The position numbers were made by a program, and so were the translations under genes. A DNA stretch of 64,000 nt. Source: Bacillota bacterium. GTDB lineage: Bacteria > Bacillota > UBA4882 > UBA8346. The DNA lies in contig JAKOTQ010000096.1 in assembly GCA_029776205.1 (NCBI GenBank), positions 1 through 64,000 on the forward strand, written 5' to 3'. Positions 1-7,929 of this stretch are shown here, piece after piece. The notes under the pieces were generated by a model. That model saw only the letters and a list, made by a program, of their open reading frames with translations. It was not told the DNA's origin and did not search any database. The first letter of the stretch is position 1, and the number at the start of each line of letters is the position of its first letter.

Positions 1-26
1 AACAAAAAAGGCGGGAAATCCCGCCA
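1..26 (-). terminator. Rho-independent terminator after ylxF
   Basis: Read on the minus strand, a GGCGGG/CCCGCC stem is followed at once by a run of six T. It lies about 20 bases past the ylxF stop codon, so it ends or attenuates the flagellar transcript here. Later flagellar genes would lie to the left, outside the window. Confidence 0.75.
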
Positions 27-48
27 CAATTACAATAGATGATTACCA

Positions 49-609
49 TTATGGATTAAGACGTTTTTCTGTTAACGCAACTACATAATCAGCAGATAAA
101 TTCTCCATAATCTTCGTTGCCTGCGAAGCCCGAAATTCCTTTAAAATTGCCAAAGAAGTTTCAACCGGTAATTTCTCAATTACTTCTGCTGCTTTCGCCG
201 GTTTCATCCCGCCGATTAATGCCAGATATTGCTTGATTTCAGCCTCTGCTGCCGAAGCCTCTTTTGAACTTTTTGAAGTTTTCCCGGAAGCCTCCTTCAA
301 ATGAAGCTTTTCCCATTGGAGTTTTTGGATTTCAAATTCCTCTCTTTCCTCTGCGAGTTTTGCTTCCGCCTTCTTCAATAAATTTTCCCTGGCACGAAGG
401 TCATTCTCCATTTCTTGCAGCATTTGGCTGCGCTTTTTTCCCAATTCAACTTCTTTGACCACATTTTCCAATCCAGGCAAAACACTGACAGCTTCTAAAG
501 CTAACTTGTTCATCTGAAGAAATCCCAGCACATCACAAAGCCATATGCCTAAAACAAGGATAAATATTAGTAATAACGGTATGCAAAAACCCATCAAAAA
601 CCGGCCCAC
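49..609 (-). CDS. ylxF: YlxF/MotE-like flagellar operon protein
   Basis: This 186-residue protein has one N-terminal membrane anchor (about residues 5-28), a charged coiled coil (about 55-125) and a C-terminal helical domain (about 125-186). The C-terminal part resembles the MgtE-N/FliG-middle fold seen in MotE, a chaperone of the flagellar stator, and in Bacillus YlxF. It starts with GTG, 8 nt after an AAGGAGG ribosome-binding site. It directly follows fliJ, the position of ylxF in the Bacillus fla/che operon. A role in stator or export-apparatus stability is likely but inferred from family and position. The terminator right after it means fliK and later genes, if present, may form another unit. 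Confidence 0.75.
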   Translation of the reverse strand: MGRFLMGFCIPLLLIFILVLGIWLCDVLGFLQMNKLALEAVSVLPGLENVVKEVELGKKRSQMLQEMENDLRARENLLKKAEAKLAEEREEFEIQKLQWEKLHLKEASGKTSKSSKEASAAEAEIKQYLALIGGMKPAKAAEVIEKLPVETSLAILKEFRASQATKIMENLSADYVVALTEKRLNP

Positions 610-682
610 TCTTTAGACCTCCTTATATCCACTCATCCTCAGCCATACCCCGTCAATTGTCTTGCGACTGTCAGTCCCCGGT

Positions 683-1135
683 TCACGTTTCTTGGTCCTG
701 GCGATTAAAACGCGATGTCCCCAACTCATCCAAAAACTCGATCTCAGCATGTAATTCGGCAGTTTGATACTCCCGGTAAGCTTTTTCTTTCAATTTATCA
801 ACGATCTTTTTCTCTTTCGACGCCTCAACCAGCCGTTGCCGGGCATCCGCTACTTTCACTTCACAAGTTTGCAGATGGGCTTCATCTAATACCACCATCT
901 GTTTCAGCCAGGCAGAATAACGATCATAATGAATCATTGTCGCCAAATCCAGATTACCGGAGACCCGCTGCCGATAAGCATTTAACATCTCATCTTGCTG
1001 TGCCCGGCGGTACTCCAACTGTCGTTGAGCTTCGTCCCTTATATACTGCGCCTGGCGCAATTCCTGTTGCCGCTGTTCTTCAATGCGGGTTCTCAGTTTC
1101 AATACGGTGTCCAGTTTAAACTGAAACTTTTTCAT
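683..1135 (-). CDS. fliJ: Flagellar export chaperone FliJ
   Basis: The protein has 150 residues, the usual FliJ size, and is almost entirely coiled coil. It opens with the typical FliJ start, MKKFQFKLDTVLKLR. FliJ inserts into the FliI ATPase hexamer like the gamma subunit of F1 and links it to FlhA in the type III export gate. The start codon overlaps the fliI stop as ATGA, so the two are translationally coupled. Sequence identity among FliJ proteins is low, so the call rests on the N-terminal pattern, coiled-coil character and position between fliI and ylxF. Confidence 0.88.
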   Translation of the reverse strand: MKKFQFKLDTVLKLRTRIEEQRQQELRQAQYIRDEAQRQLEYRRAQQDEMLNAYRQRVSGNLDLATMIHYDRYSAWLKQMVVLDEAHLQTCEVKVADARQRLVEASKEKKIVDKLKEKAYREYQTAELHAEIEFLDELGTSRFNRQDQET

Positions 1136-2472
1136 CCTTTGACTACACCGCCCATCATTTGAATCAACTGATTGACTGTATCGTTATAGGATGCTTTTTC
1201 ATGGACTCCTTGTTGTAAAAAACGATTAATTTCACCAATCATCTGAATGGCCGTATCGATTTTCGGATTACTTCCCCGACTATAGGCCCCAATATTGATT
1301 AAATCTTCATTATTTCGGTAGGTTGCCATAATGTTTCGACATTCTCCGGCCGCTTCCTGATGTTCGGAAGTGGTCAATTCTACCATCAACCGACTGATAC
1401 TGGCCAATATATCGATCGCCGGATAATGATTGAGATGGGCCAATTGTCTGGAAAGAACGATATGCCCGTCTAAAATACCCCGGACTGCATCGGCAATAGG
1501 TTCATTCATATCGTCACCTTCGACCAGTACCGTATATAGTCCGGTTATACTCCCGGTTTCCGCTGTCCCGGACCGTTCCAATAACCGGGGAAGCAATGCA
1601 AAAACGGAAGGGGTATATCCGCGCGTTGTCGGCGGCTCTCCAATGGCTAAGCCCACTTCCCGCTGGGCCATAGCAAAACGGGTCACCGAATCCATCATCA
1701 GCATTACATTGGCGCCTTGATCCCGGAAGTATTCGGCAATAGCCGTTGCGACCATGGCTCCTTTGATCCGGACCAAAGCCGGTTGATCCGACGTTGCCAC
1801 CACAACCACCGAACGAGCCAACCCTTCCGGCCCCAAGTCCCGCTCCAGAAAGTCACGGACCTCACGTCCCCGTTCACCGATGAGCCCGATCACATTGATA
1901 TCGGCTTCAGTATTTCGGGCAATCATTCCTAACAGAGTACTTTTTCCCACACCGCTGCCTGCAAAGATTCCAACCCGTTGTCCCCGGCCACAGGTGAGCA
2001 ACCCATCGATAGCCCGTACACCCATGGCCAACGGAGTGGTAATTCGTTTTCGATACAACGGATTGGGCGGTGCGGCACTTAATGGATAAAAGTTGCCAGT
2101 TAACAGCGGCCCTTTTTCATCCATTGGATTTCCAAGGCCGTCTAAAACCCGGCCGAGAAGGCCTTCACCGACCTCCACCCGGAGTTGTTGCCCAGTAGCG
2201 ATAATTTCGGCACCCGGACTGACCCCCGGCATATCTCCCAGGGGCATCAACACTACCCGGCCCGACTTAAAACCTACCACTTCCGCAGAGACATATTCCT
2301 GTTCCCTAAGTTTTATAAGGCAATGTTCTCCCAGATTTACTGCTGGTCCATCGCCTTCAATGGTCAACCCCAATATTTGATTGACCCTGCCCGTTGACTT
2401 CACAGTTTCCATCGAGCCGAGCAGGGTAAGATATTTATCTGCATAAAAATTCGGAAACCCCGACTTTTTCAT
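1132..2472 (-). CDS. fliI: Flagellum-specific ATPase FliI
   Basis: FliI hydrolyses ATP at the cytoplasmic face of the flagellar type III secretion gate and helps unfold and release export substrates. The 446-residue protein has the F1-beta-like layout: an N-terminal beta-barrel (about 1-100), a RecA-like core with Walker A AGSGVGKST at 171-179, a Walker B with MMDSVTRFAMAQ near 260, and a C-terminal helical domain. It overlaps fliH by 4 bp upstream and fliJ by 4 bp downstream, giving a tightly coupled fliH-fliI-fliJ block. Nothing suggests inactivation. Confidence 0.97.
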   Translation of the reverse strand: MKKSGFPNFYADKYLTLLGSMETVKSTGRVNQILGLTIEGDGPAVNLGEHCLIKLREQEYVSAEVVGFKSGRVVLMPLGDMPGVSPGAEIIATGQQLRVEVGEGLLGRVLDGLGNPMDEKGPLLTGNFYPLSAAPPNPLYRKRITTPLAMGVRAIDGLLTCGRGQRVGIFAGSGVGKSTLLGMIARNTEADINVIGLIGERGREVRDFLERDLGPEGLARSVVVVATSDQPALVRIKGAMVATAIAEYFRDQGANVMLMMDSVTRFAMAQREVGLAIGEPPTTRGYTPSVFALLPRLLERSGTAETGSITGLYTVLVEGDDMNEPIADAVRGILDGHIVLSRQLAHLNHYPAIDILASISRLMVELTTSEHQEAAGECRNIMATYRNNEDLINIGAYSRGSNPKIDTAIQMIGEINRFLQQGVHEKASYNDTVNQLIQMMGGVVKG

Positions 2473-3245
2473 GATAATCGTCCTATTTTAAGCAATTCCG
2501 TCATAATCCGTTCACATTGAACCTTCACTCGGGCATCCACATTCCCGATCTCTGTTTCCACAAAGCACCCGCCGCCCTTAATAGCTGCATCCGCTTCAAA
2601 GATGATGGGTTTGGGTTCACTGAGCACCTCATCAAAATCCAATCCGTCTTCAGCTGTCAATCTCTCCAAATCATCGGGATGTAATCGGACTTTGATGCGG
2701 CTGGCTCCGGCGACTTTCTGTAGAGCCGCACGGATCATCTCCCGAATGGCCTGATTGTCGGTTCGCAATTCCATACCAACAATCTTTTCGGCGATGGCTA
2801 CTGCCAACCGAATTAATTCCGGTTCAGAATCAGCAATCCGTTCCGCTCGAAGCATTTCTGCTTCATTCAATAAAGCCAGCGCATTTTCCAAATGGCCGGC
2901 TAATTCCTTCCTAACAGCGGCCTCACCAGCCGCACGTCCAGCTTCAAAACCTATTTGCTCTGATTGAGCTTTGATTTTCTCTGCTTCAGCAACAGCCGCC
3001 GTCAATATGGATTCTTTCTCCACCCGAGCTTGATCCAGTATTTTCTCAGCTTGTTCTTTCGCAGCGGCTAACAACTCTTCCGGAGATACCTCCTCTACCG
3101 GATGTTCTACCTGTTCGAGGGTATCCAGGGAGTCTTCCCAAGCTTCTCTAGAGACAGGGGCAACAACCGGCAAGGGGACCTCGATAACTTCTAATTGACA
3201 TGGATTAGCTTGAATACACTGCTCTGATTTAAAAACCTTAGACAA
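2469..3245 (-). CDS. fliH: Flagellar assembly protein FliH
   Basis: FliH binds two per FliI monomer and tethers the ATPase to the C-ring through FliN. The 258-residue sequence has a long acidic/alanine-rich coiled coil (about 50-125) and a C-terminal V-ATPase-E-like/FliH domain (about 130-258, with IAEKIVGMELR). It starts with TTG, supported by an AAGGAGG site 9 nt upstream that lies inside the end of fliG; the start overlaps the fliG stop. The 4-bp overlap with fliI fits stoichiometric coupling of the two partners. Confidence 0.92.
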   Translation of the reverse strand: MSKVFKSEQCIQANPCQLEVIEVPLPVVAPVSREAWEDSLDTLEQVEHPVEEVSPEELLAAAKEQAEKILDQARVEKESILTAAVAEAEKIKAQSEQIGFEAGRAAGEAAVRKELAGHLENALALLNEAEMLRAERIADSEPELIRLAVAIAEKIVGMELRTDNQAIREMIRAALQKVAGASRIKVRLHPDDLERLTAEDGLDFDEVLSEPKPIIFEADAAIKGGGCFVETEIGNVDARVKVQCERIMTELLKIGRLS

Positions 3246-4248
3246 CGAGCTGATCCTCCTTGCCGCGGGATATAATCAATTCTCCGGAATCTTCCAACTG
3301 CCGAATGATGTTGACGATCTTTTGCTGTGCTTCTTCCACATCGCGCAAACGGACCGGACCCATCAAATCCATATCCTCTTTTAGCATCTCAGCAGCACGT
3401 TTGGACATATTCTTCATAATCAATTCTCTTACCTCTTCACTAGAGGTCTTAAGCGCTAAGCCCAAATCTTTAATATCAACCTCACGGAGGAAGCGTTGAA
3501 CCGCTTTGTTGTCAAGCGACAAAATGTCTTCAAAGACGAACATACGGCTCTTAATCTCATCAGCCAATTCCGGATCTTCTTCGGCCAATGCTTCCAAAAT
3601 CGTCTTTTCAGTTCCCCGGTCAACCCGGTTCAAAATTTCGACCATCGGTTCAATACCGCCGGCGATCGTAAAGTCATGCATGACAAAGGAAGACAATTTC
3701 TTCTCCAACACCAACTCCACTTCACGCAAGACTTCCGGAGAAGTCCGATCCATGGTCGAAATCCGCCGGGCCACTTCCACCTGTTGCAATGGAGGCAACG
3801 AAGACAAAATAGCTGCAGCTTGCTCCGGACGAAGATAAGCCATAACCAAAGCAATGGTCTGCGGGTGTTCATTTTGAATAAAGTTCAGCAATTGGCTGGG
3901 TTCTGTCTTTCTAGCAAAATCAAAAGGTCGAATTTGTAAAGTAGCTGTCAGTTTACTGATAATCTCTTTCGCCTTCTGTGCTCCAAGGGCTTTCTCCAAA
4001 ATATCCCGGGCATAATCAATTCCCCCGGTAACAATGTATTCCTGAGCGATACAGATCTGGAGAAATTCCTCAACCACCTGGTCCTTAACTTCTGTGGAGA
4101 CCCGCTTTAAGTTGGCAATCTCCATTGTCAATTCTTCAATTTCATCCTCACGCAGTGATTTCATAATATTGGCAGAAACTTCTGTTCCTAATGAAACCAA
4201 TAAAATAGCCGCTTTTTGCTTTCCGGATAATTCCTGCGTTCTTGCCAT
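3238..4248 (-). CDS. fliG: Flagellar motor switch protein FliG
   Basis: FliG forms the upper part of the C-ring and receives torque from the stator. The 336-residue length is standard. It opens with LSGKQKAAILLVSLG, and the three FliG domains follow in order: N (about 1-105, binds FliF), middle (about 115-195, with EHPQTIALVMAYL) and C (about 200-330, the stator-facing charged domain). A GGAGGG site sits before the ATG. Unlike in many relatives, a 151-bp spacer separates it from fliF; that gap holds an inverted repeat (separate entry). Confidence 0.97.
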   Translation of the reverse strand: MARTQELSGKQKAAILLVSLGTEVSANIMKSLREDEIEELTMEIANLKRVSTEVKDQVVEEFLQICIAQEYIVTGGIDYARDILEKALGAQKAKEIISKLTATLQIRPFDFARKTEPSQLLNFIQNEHPQTIALVMAYLRPEQAAAILSSLPPLQQVEVARRISTMDRTSPEVLREVELVLEKKLSSFVMHDFTIAGGIEPMVEILNRVDRGTEKTILEALAEEDPELADEIKSRMFVFEDILSLDNKAVQRFLREVDIKDLGLALKTSSEEVRELIMKNMSKRAAEMLKEDMDLMGPVRLRDVEEAQQKIVNIIRQLEDSGELIISRGKEDQLVV

Positions 4249-4288
4249 AAGGCCCTCCGCTATAACACTGTATATTTAAAAGTTAGAT

Positions 4289-4335
4289 AAGGCATGAGGC
4301 ACGAAGCTCGAGGTATGAGTGTACCAGCATGCCTT
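4289..4335. repeat. Inverted repeat in the fliF-fliG spacer
   Basis: Perfect 8-bp arms AAGGCATG (4289-4296) and CATGCCTT (4328-4335) enclose 31 bases rich in degenerate GAGG/TGAG words. It could form a hairpin in the fliF-fliG mRNA. There is no T-run, so it is not a terminator; it could be a processing or stability element, or a repeat remnant. Confidence 0.5.
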
Positions 4336-4399
4336 CGTCATCTATATTCGTTCATTCATCGATGTCGCCTGCAATGTCTAACCGCGATTCTCGCGCCTA

Positions 4400-5944
4400 T
4401 CAATAATCCTCAGACAGCCAAGACCTGAGCAATGAGGCGATTTCTTCCGGTTTTTCCATAGCCAGCTTTTCCAATTGACTGATCCGCTCAATCCGCATCC
4501 GTTCTTCCGGGCTCAATTCGATAACAGCCGCTTGTTCCATCTGAGCATTACCGTCGATCATGGTATCGAGACGGCCACCAACTCCGGGGATATTCCCCTC
4601 AGCTTGAGTCGGACCGATCACCACTTTTTTCAAAACAAACAGCAATCCCACGATCAATAAAGCGACTAATCCATAATTTATCATGGTCTGAATGGGCAAT
4701 CCCGTTTCCTTTTGAACCTCATTGGTCTCGGGCTGTCTTGTAAATTGAATGGTTTCCACCGTCAACATATCGCCACGTTCTTCGCTAATACCGACTGCCG
4801 CAGCGATCGTATTCTCCACTTTTTGTCGGGTTGCCGCCGGTAAATTGCCATCAACCCACACACCAACGGATAAACGTTTAACTTTTCCCGGAGCACTGAT
4901 TCGAAACTCTTCAACCTTATTAAGTTCATAATTAACCGTTCGTTCCGACTTCTCGGAACGATATCCGCTATTGTTGTTATCAACAGCTTTATATTGCGTA
5001 ATATTGGAATCGGTGCCAGGAACACCCATTGCATTTCCGTTTGAAGCCGATTGATGGATTTCACTGCGTTCCTGTTCGCTACGGGGCACACCGGCTTCAC
5101 CATAGGTTTCGCTTTTGATCTCCTGATAGTCCAAATCCAAATCCGCATTAACCCGAACCACAGCTTTGTTAAAGCCGAATACTTTCGCCAACATGCTTTC
5201 CAAGCGTTTTTCAGTTTGGGTTTCATATTCGATCTTTGCGGCAAAAGTATCTGTAATGGTACTGATTCCCGGTTTCATTCCCCGCCTGGAACGAAGCTGA
5301 GCCGTTAAATCATTGGCAAAGTTATCAATGATCGTTACATTTTCCGGACGAATACCGGTGCTCGCCGCCGTCAAATTGGCAATGGCCTCAACCTGAGATT
5401 GGGAAAGTACGCCAGGAGCCCGTAGCTGCAACTGAACGGAAACGGTTCCTTCCGGTTTATCCTCGGCAAACAAGTAATCCGCCGGATCCGGAAGATTGAG
5501 TAAGACTTTGGCATCGGAAATACCATCCATTCGTTGAAGGGTCCGGGTCAACTCACCGGCAATAGCCCGTTGACGATTGATTTCATTACTGAAATCAGTG
5601 GCACTGAACGAGTTTTGATCGAAAATTTCCCAACCAACGACTCCCCCGCGGGGAATTCCTTCTTTTAATAAATTAGCCCGTACCGACACCGCGTTGGGCA
5701 CCTCAATACCGCCTCCGGATGTAGTACGGTATGGGATTTTCATTTCTTCGAGATGAGTAATAATGTCACTCCGGTCCGCTTCAGTAAGACTGGAATAGAG
5801 CAACTGATACCGAGGCGCATTAGCCCAAACCACCACAAAAATGATCAAGCCGACGACTAAAAGCATAACCACTCCGGCTATAATGCGCCGGGTGTTATCC
5901 ATCTGGCTCCATAAATTCTTCAACTGCGTTACTATTTCGTTCAA
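4400..5944 (-). CDS. fliF: Flagellar MS-ring protein FliF
   Basis: FliF builds the MS ring, the base on which the C-ring and export gate assemble. The 514-residue protein has transmembrane helices near 20-43 and 437-455, with the YscJ/FliF ring-building domains between. The cytoplasmic C-terminal tail ending LLRSWLSEDY binds FliG. The start is TTG preceded by GGAGGG with 7 nt spacing. A sigma-A-like promoter lies just upstream inside an inverted-repeat element, so fliF onward may be transcribed partly independently of flgB-flgC-fliE. Confidence 0.97.
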   Translation of the reverse strand: MNEIVTQLKNLWSQMDNTRRIIAGVVMLLVVGLIIFVVVWANAPRYQLLYSSLTEADRSDIITHLEEMKIPYRTTSGGGIEVPNAVSVRANLLKEGIPRGGVVGWEIFDQNSFSATDFSNEINRQRAIAGELTRTLQRMDGISDAKVLLNLPDPADYLFAEDKPEGTVSVQLQLRAPGVLSQSQVEAIANLTAASTGIRPENVTIIDNFANDLTAQLRSRRGMKPGISTITDTFAAKIEYETQTEKRLESMLAKVFGFNKAVVRVNADLDLDYQEIKSETYGEAGVPRSEQERSEIHQSASNGNAMGVPGTDSNITQYKAVDNNNSGYRSEKSERTVNYELNKVEEFRISAPGKVKRLSVGVWVDGNLPAATRQKVENTIAAAVGISEERGDMLTVETIQFTRQPETNEVQKETGLPIQTMINYGLVALLIVGLLFVLKKVVIGPTQAEGNIPGVGGRLDTMIDGNAQMEQAAVIELSPEERMRIERISQLEKLAMEKPEEIASLLRSWLSEDY

Positions 5945-5983
5945 AAGATAACCCTCCGGCTCGAAGGTAGATTTGAAAACATT

Positions 5984-6078
5984 GAGGGTCTATAGTGACC
6001 ACATTCAATTATTTATACCGTCAAAATAGACAACAGTCAACCTACAAAAAGTAACATCATCGGGTACACTATAGACTC
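5984..6078. repeat. 95-bp inverted-repeat element between fliE and fliF
   Basis: The two ends (5984-6000 and 6063-6078) are near-perfect inverted copies built on TCTATAGTG/CACTATAGA, giving an imperfect stem of about 15 bp. The loop of about 62 bases contains a promoter-like sequence. The termini resemble those of a tiny non-autonomous element, but I see no target-site duplication I would defend. Confidence 0.55.
6012..6040 (-). promoter_or_regulatory. Internal sigma-A-like promoter before fliF
   Basis: On the minus strand TTGACT (6035-6040) and TATAAA (6012-6017) are separated by exactly 17 bases. The start point would be near 6005, about 60 nt upstream of the fliF TTG start. The promoter lies within the loop of the inverted repeat at 5984-6078. 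Confidence 0.5.
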
Positions 6079-6081
6079 ATG

Positions 6082-6381
6082 CTAAAATTGAGTCCGCATA
6101 ATCTCCTGATAGGCTTCGAGGATTTTATTTCGCACTTGAATAGTCATCTGCAACGCTAACGTTGCCTTTTCAGACATCACTGTAGACTGATGCAAGTACT
6201 CCAGTTGGCCGGAAGCCAATTTGGCATTCATCGCTTCCGACTGTTGTTGCAGGTCGTTGACTTGTTTTAAAGCATTTCCAAGAACCGACTCAAAAGAAAC
6301 TGCAGCTTGTTTCGACTCCCCGGAATTTTTCTGGATACTCTCCAGCCGGGTTAATGCGATAGGATTAATCCGATTAATCAT
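6082..6381 (-). CDS. fliE: Flagellar hook-basal body protein FliE
   Basis: FliE joins the MS ring to the proximal rod and is the first rod component exported. The 99-residue protein has the typical C-terminal half, with the motif around STVMSEKATLALQMTIQVRN and an ending in the YQEIMRTQF pattern found across the family. It sits 23 bp after flgC. Its stop codon lies three bases from the inverted-repeat element described before fliF. Confidence 0.95.
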   Translation of the reverse strand: MINRINPIALTRLESIQKNSGESKQAAVSFESVLGNALKQVNDLQQQSEAMNAKLASGQLEYLHQSTVMSEKATLALQMTIQVRNKILEAYQEIMRTQF

Positions 6382-6404
6382 GGTTCACCCCTGCTTCGTT
6401 AAAT

Positions 6405-6839
6405 TTATGCCCGACCCATATCCAAAGCTGCCCGAAACATATCTTTGGCCGCATTGAACGCCGTAATATTTGCTTCATACGCACGACTGGCACTGATCAA
6501 ATCGACCATTTCAGCCACGATATTAATATCAGGATAGGCGACATACCCTTCGGCATTGGCATTCGGATGAGACGGATCATAAACCATTCGCGGAGCTCTA
6601 TTATCCGTTTGAATCCCGGTGACTCGAACCCCGGCCAATTGAGTCCGTCCTCCTTCTGGCGTCATAGCGGTTTCAAGGGCTTCCGCAAATACAGGGACCT
6701 TCCGACGATACGGCCCACCCTCCGGAGTCATCGTCGTATTGGCATTGGCTATGTTATTGGATATCAGATCCATTCGCAAGCGTTCTGCAGTTAATGCACT
6801 GGCACTGATTTCGAAATTACGGAATAAATTCATTATCAT
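6405..6839 (-). CDS. flgC: Flagellar basal-body rod protein FlgC
   Basis: FlgC is a proximal rod subunit exported by the flagellar type III system. The 144-residue product has the N-terminal rod motif SALTAERLRMDLISNNIANA and the C-terminal helix with MVDLISASRAYEANITAFN, both hallmarks of the FlgC class. Its start overlaps the flgB stop by 4 bp. The length is normal and no lesion is visible. Confidence 0.96.
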   Translation of the reverse strand: MIMNLFRNFEISASALTAERLRMDLISNNIANANTTMTPEGGPYRRKVPVFAEALETAMTPEGGRTQLAGVRVTGIQTDNRAPRMVYDPSHPNANAEGYVAYPDINIVAEMVDLISASRAYEANITAFNAAKDMFRAALDMGRA

Positions 6840-7252
6840 GCTCTCCCTTCAATAACCATTCGCAGCCGGGACATTCCCCGTTTCCACGAAGAAGCCAATG
6901 CCTGATAAAACATGGAGTTTTCAGCTACCTTTGCCATTTCAAACTCAACATCTACATTATTGCCGTCTACCCGCATGGTGGTCGAATTATCTTTAATTGT
7001 CGGCGGAACAATCGGCATCCCGCCAATTCCCCGGAAGTGCTGGTGATGAGTTGCTTTCATTTCCAAATCCGGCCCTTGGGATGCTTGTTGCATTATCTTG
7101 GCAAAATCCAGATCCACCCGTTTATAATTGGGCGTATTCACATTGGCGATGTTTTGTGCAAGCAATTGACTCCGATACGCCGCTTGGTCCATCGCCCGCT
7201 CCAGGATGCGGCTGGATTGGGTTTCCGTTAAATTCTTCCACACAGGTATCAC
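6836..7252 (-). CDS. flgB: Flagellar basal-body rod protein FlgB
   Basis: FlgB is a proximal rod protein; the rod motif SQLLAQNIANVNTPNYKRVD identifies it. I place the start at the GTG at 7250-7252 (138 residues, the usual size). The open frame continues upstream to a TTG at 7381, but that extension has no ribosome-binding site and would contain the sigma-28-type promoter at 7307-7334. The chosen GTG has a GAGAG/GGACGGG stretch upstream that is only a fair Shine-Dalgarno. It is the first gene of the flagellar operon. Confidence 0.88.
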   Translation of the reverse strand: MIPVWKNLTETQSSRILERAMDQAAYRSQLLAQNIANVNTPNYKRVDLDFAKIMQQASQGPDLEMKATHHQHFRGIGGMPIVPPTIKDNSTTMRVDGNNVDVEFEMAKVAENSMFYQALASSWKRGMSRLRMVIEGRA

Positions 7253-7306
7253 CCCGTCCACTCTCAAATTAAAATCATCTTGTCTAACTGGCACTATCTC
7301 TCTTGA

Positions 7307-7334
7307 ATATCGGCTTAATCGCCTGAATAGTTTA
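7307..7334 (-). promoter_or_regulatory. Sigma-28 (SigD/FliA)-type promoter of the flgB operon
   Basis: On the minus strand, TAAA (7331-7334), 16 bases, then GCCGATAT (7307-7314) match the Bacillus SigD consensus (TAAA, about 15, GCCGATAT). The start would fall near 7300, leaving a leader of about 50 nt before the flgB GTG. The rest of 7253-7562 holds no other element I can defend; a TTGACA at 7509-7514 lacks a properly spaced -10. Confidence 0.65.
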
Positions 7335-7562
7335 GTGATATTTGTACCAACCTTTCGGCAAAACCCCTCAAATTCCTTCAATTATATTCAAAATAATGTC
7401 TCCTTTTCCGGCAAACAGGTAAAAGTCCATTAGGCCCCAAAGCCAGGGATACTCTAAATTTCAGCTCTAAATTAGCCTGATAATATGGCGCTATTTTACA
7501 ACGGTTTCTGTCAAACCATCACGAACAGCTTTCCAAATAATTTTGGGGTTCATTTTAGGACT

Positions 7563-7590
7563 AAAAAAAAAGACCCGGTATACACCGGGC
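7563..7590 (-). terminator. Terminator of the DUF1540 gene
   Basis: On the minus strand CCCGGT and ACCGGG form a stem with a 4-base loop, followed shortly by an uninterrupted run of T. It starts 12 bases beyond the stop codon of the small cysteine-rich gene. Confidence 0.85.
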
Positions 7591-7601
7591 TAAAACTTTC
7601 T

Positions 7602-7793
7602 TCATTTCGCTTTAAAGGTCTGACAACAGGTTTCATCAACCGAGTCCGCCGGAGTTCCTGCCAAATTCTCCAGCTTCGCATGGGGTGAAACTCCACCCTC
7701 AACATCCGATTGAATGATAATTTGCTGTGCACTACAAAGATTTCCGTTAGTCCAGTATTGGCAATTGTCGACGGTGCAGTTGACATCAGGCAT
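7602..7793 (-). CDS. DUF1540 domain small cysteine-rich protein
   Basis: This 63-residue protein begins MPDVNCTVDNCQYW and ends ETCCQTFKAK. The spacing of its cysteines (CTVDNCxxW, LCSAQ, TCC) is the DUF1540 signature. Such proteins are short, cysteine-rich and common in spore-forming Bacillota; their function is unknown and metal binding is only a guess from the cysteines. An AAGGAG site precedes the ATG by about 10 nt. It has its own terminator and sits alone between the lepB and flgB operons, so it is probably monocistronic. A TCACT-N2-AGTGA dyad at 7834-7845 lies upstream and could be regulatory. Confidence 0.85.
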   Translation of the reverse strand: MPDVNCTVDNCQYWTNGNLCSAQQIIIQSDVEGGVSPHAKLENLAGTPADSVDETCCQTFKAK

Positions 7794-7889
7794 ATTTACT
7801 CACTCCTTCATCTTAGTCTTTTTACGGAGGGGATCACTCCAGTGAGTAAAATACCCAAATAAACTGCTGATTATTCTTAAAACCCCATG

Positions 7890-7922
7890 AAACAAGAAAA
7901 GCTGCACCATCCGTGCAGCTTT
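7890..7922 (-). terminator. Terminator of the ylxM-lepB operon
   Basis: AAGCTGCAC and GTGCAGCTT pair around a 5-base loop (7899-7922); on the minus strand the stem is followed by TTTTCTTGTTTC. It lies a few bases after the lepB stop and closes the SRP/ribosome operon. Confidence 0.8.
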
Positions 7923-7929
7923 AGGAAAA

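Noticed and set aside
264-458. Open frames on the plus strand opposite flagellar and other genes.
   Set aside because: They lack ribosome-binding sites and lie antisense to well-supported genes; treated as chance frames.
7253-7381. A longer FlgB starting at TTG 7381.
   Set aside because: No ribosome-binding site, not similar to FlgB N-termini, and it would contain the promoter.
7480-7514. TTGACA (7509-7514) and TATTAT (7480-7485) upstream of flgB on the minus strand.
   Set aside because: The spacing is 23 bases, too long for a sigma-A promoter; the sigma-28-type site nearer flgB is better.
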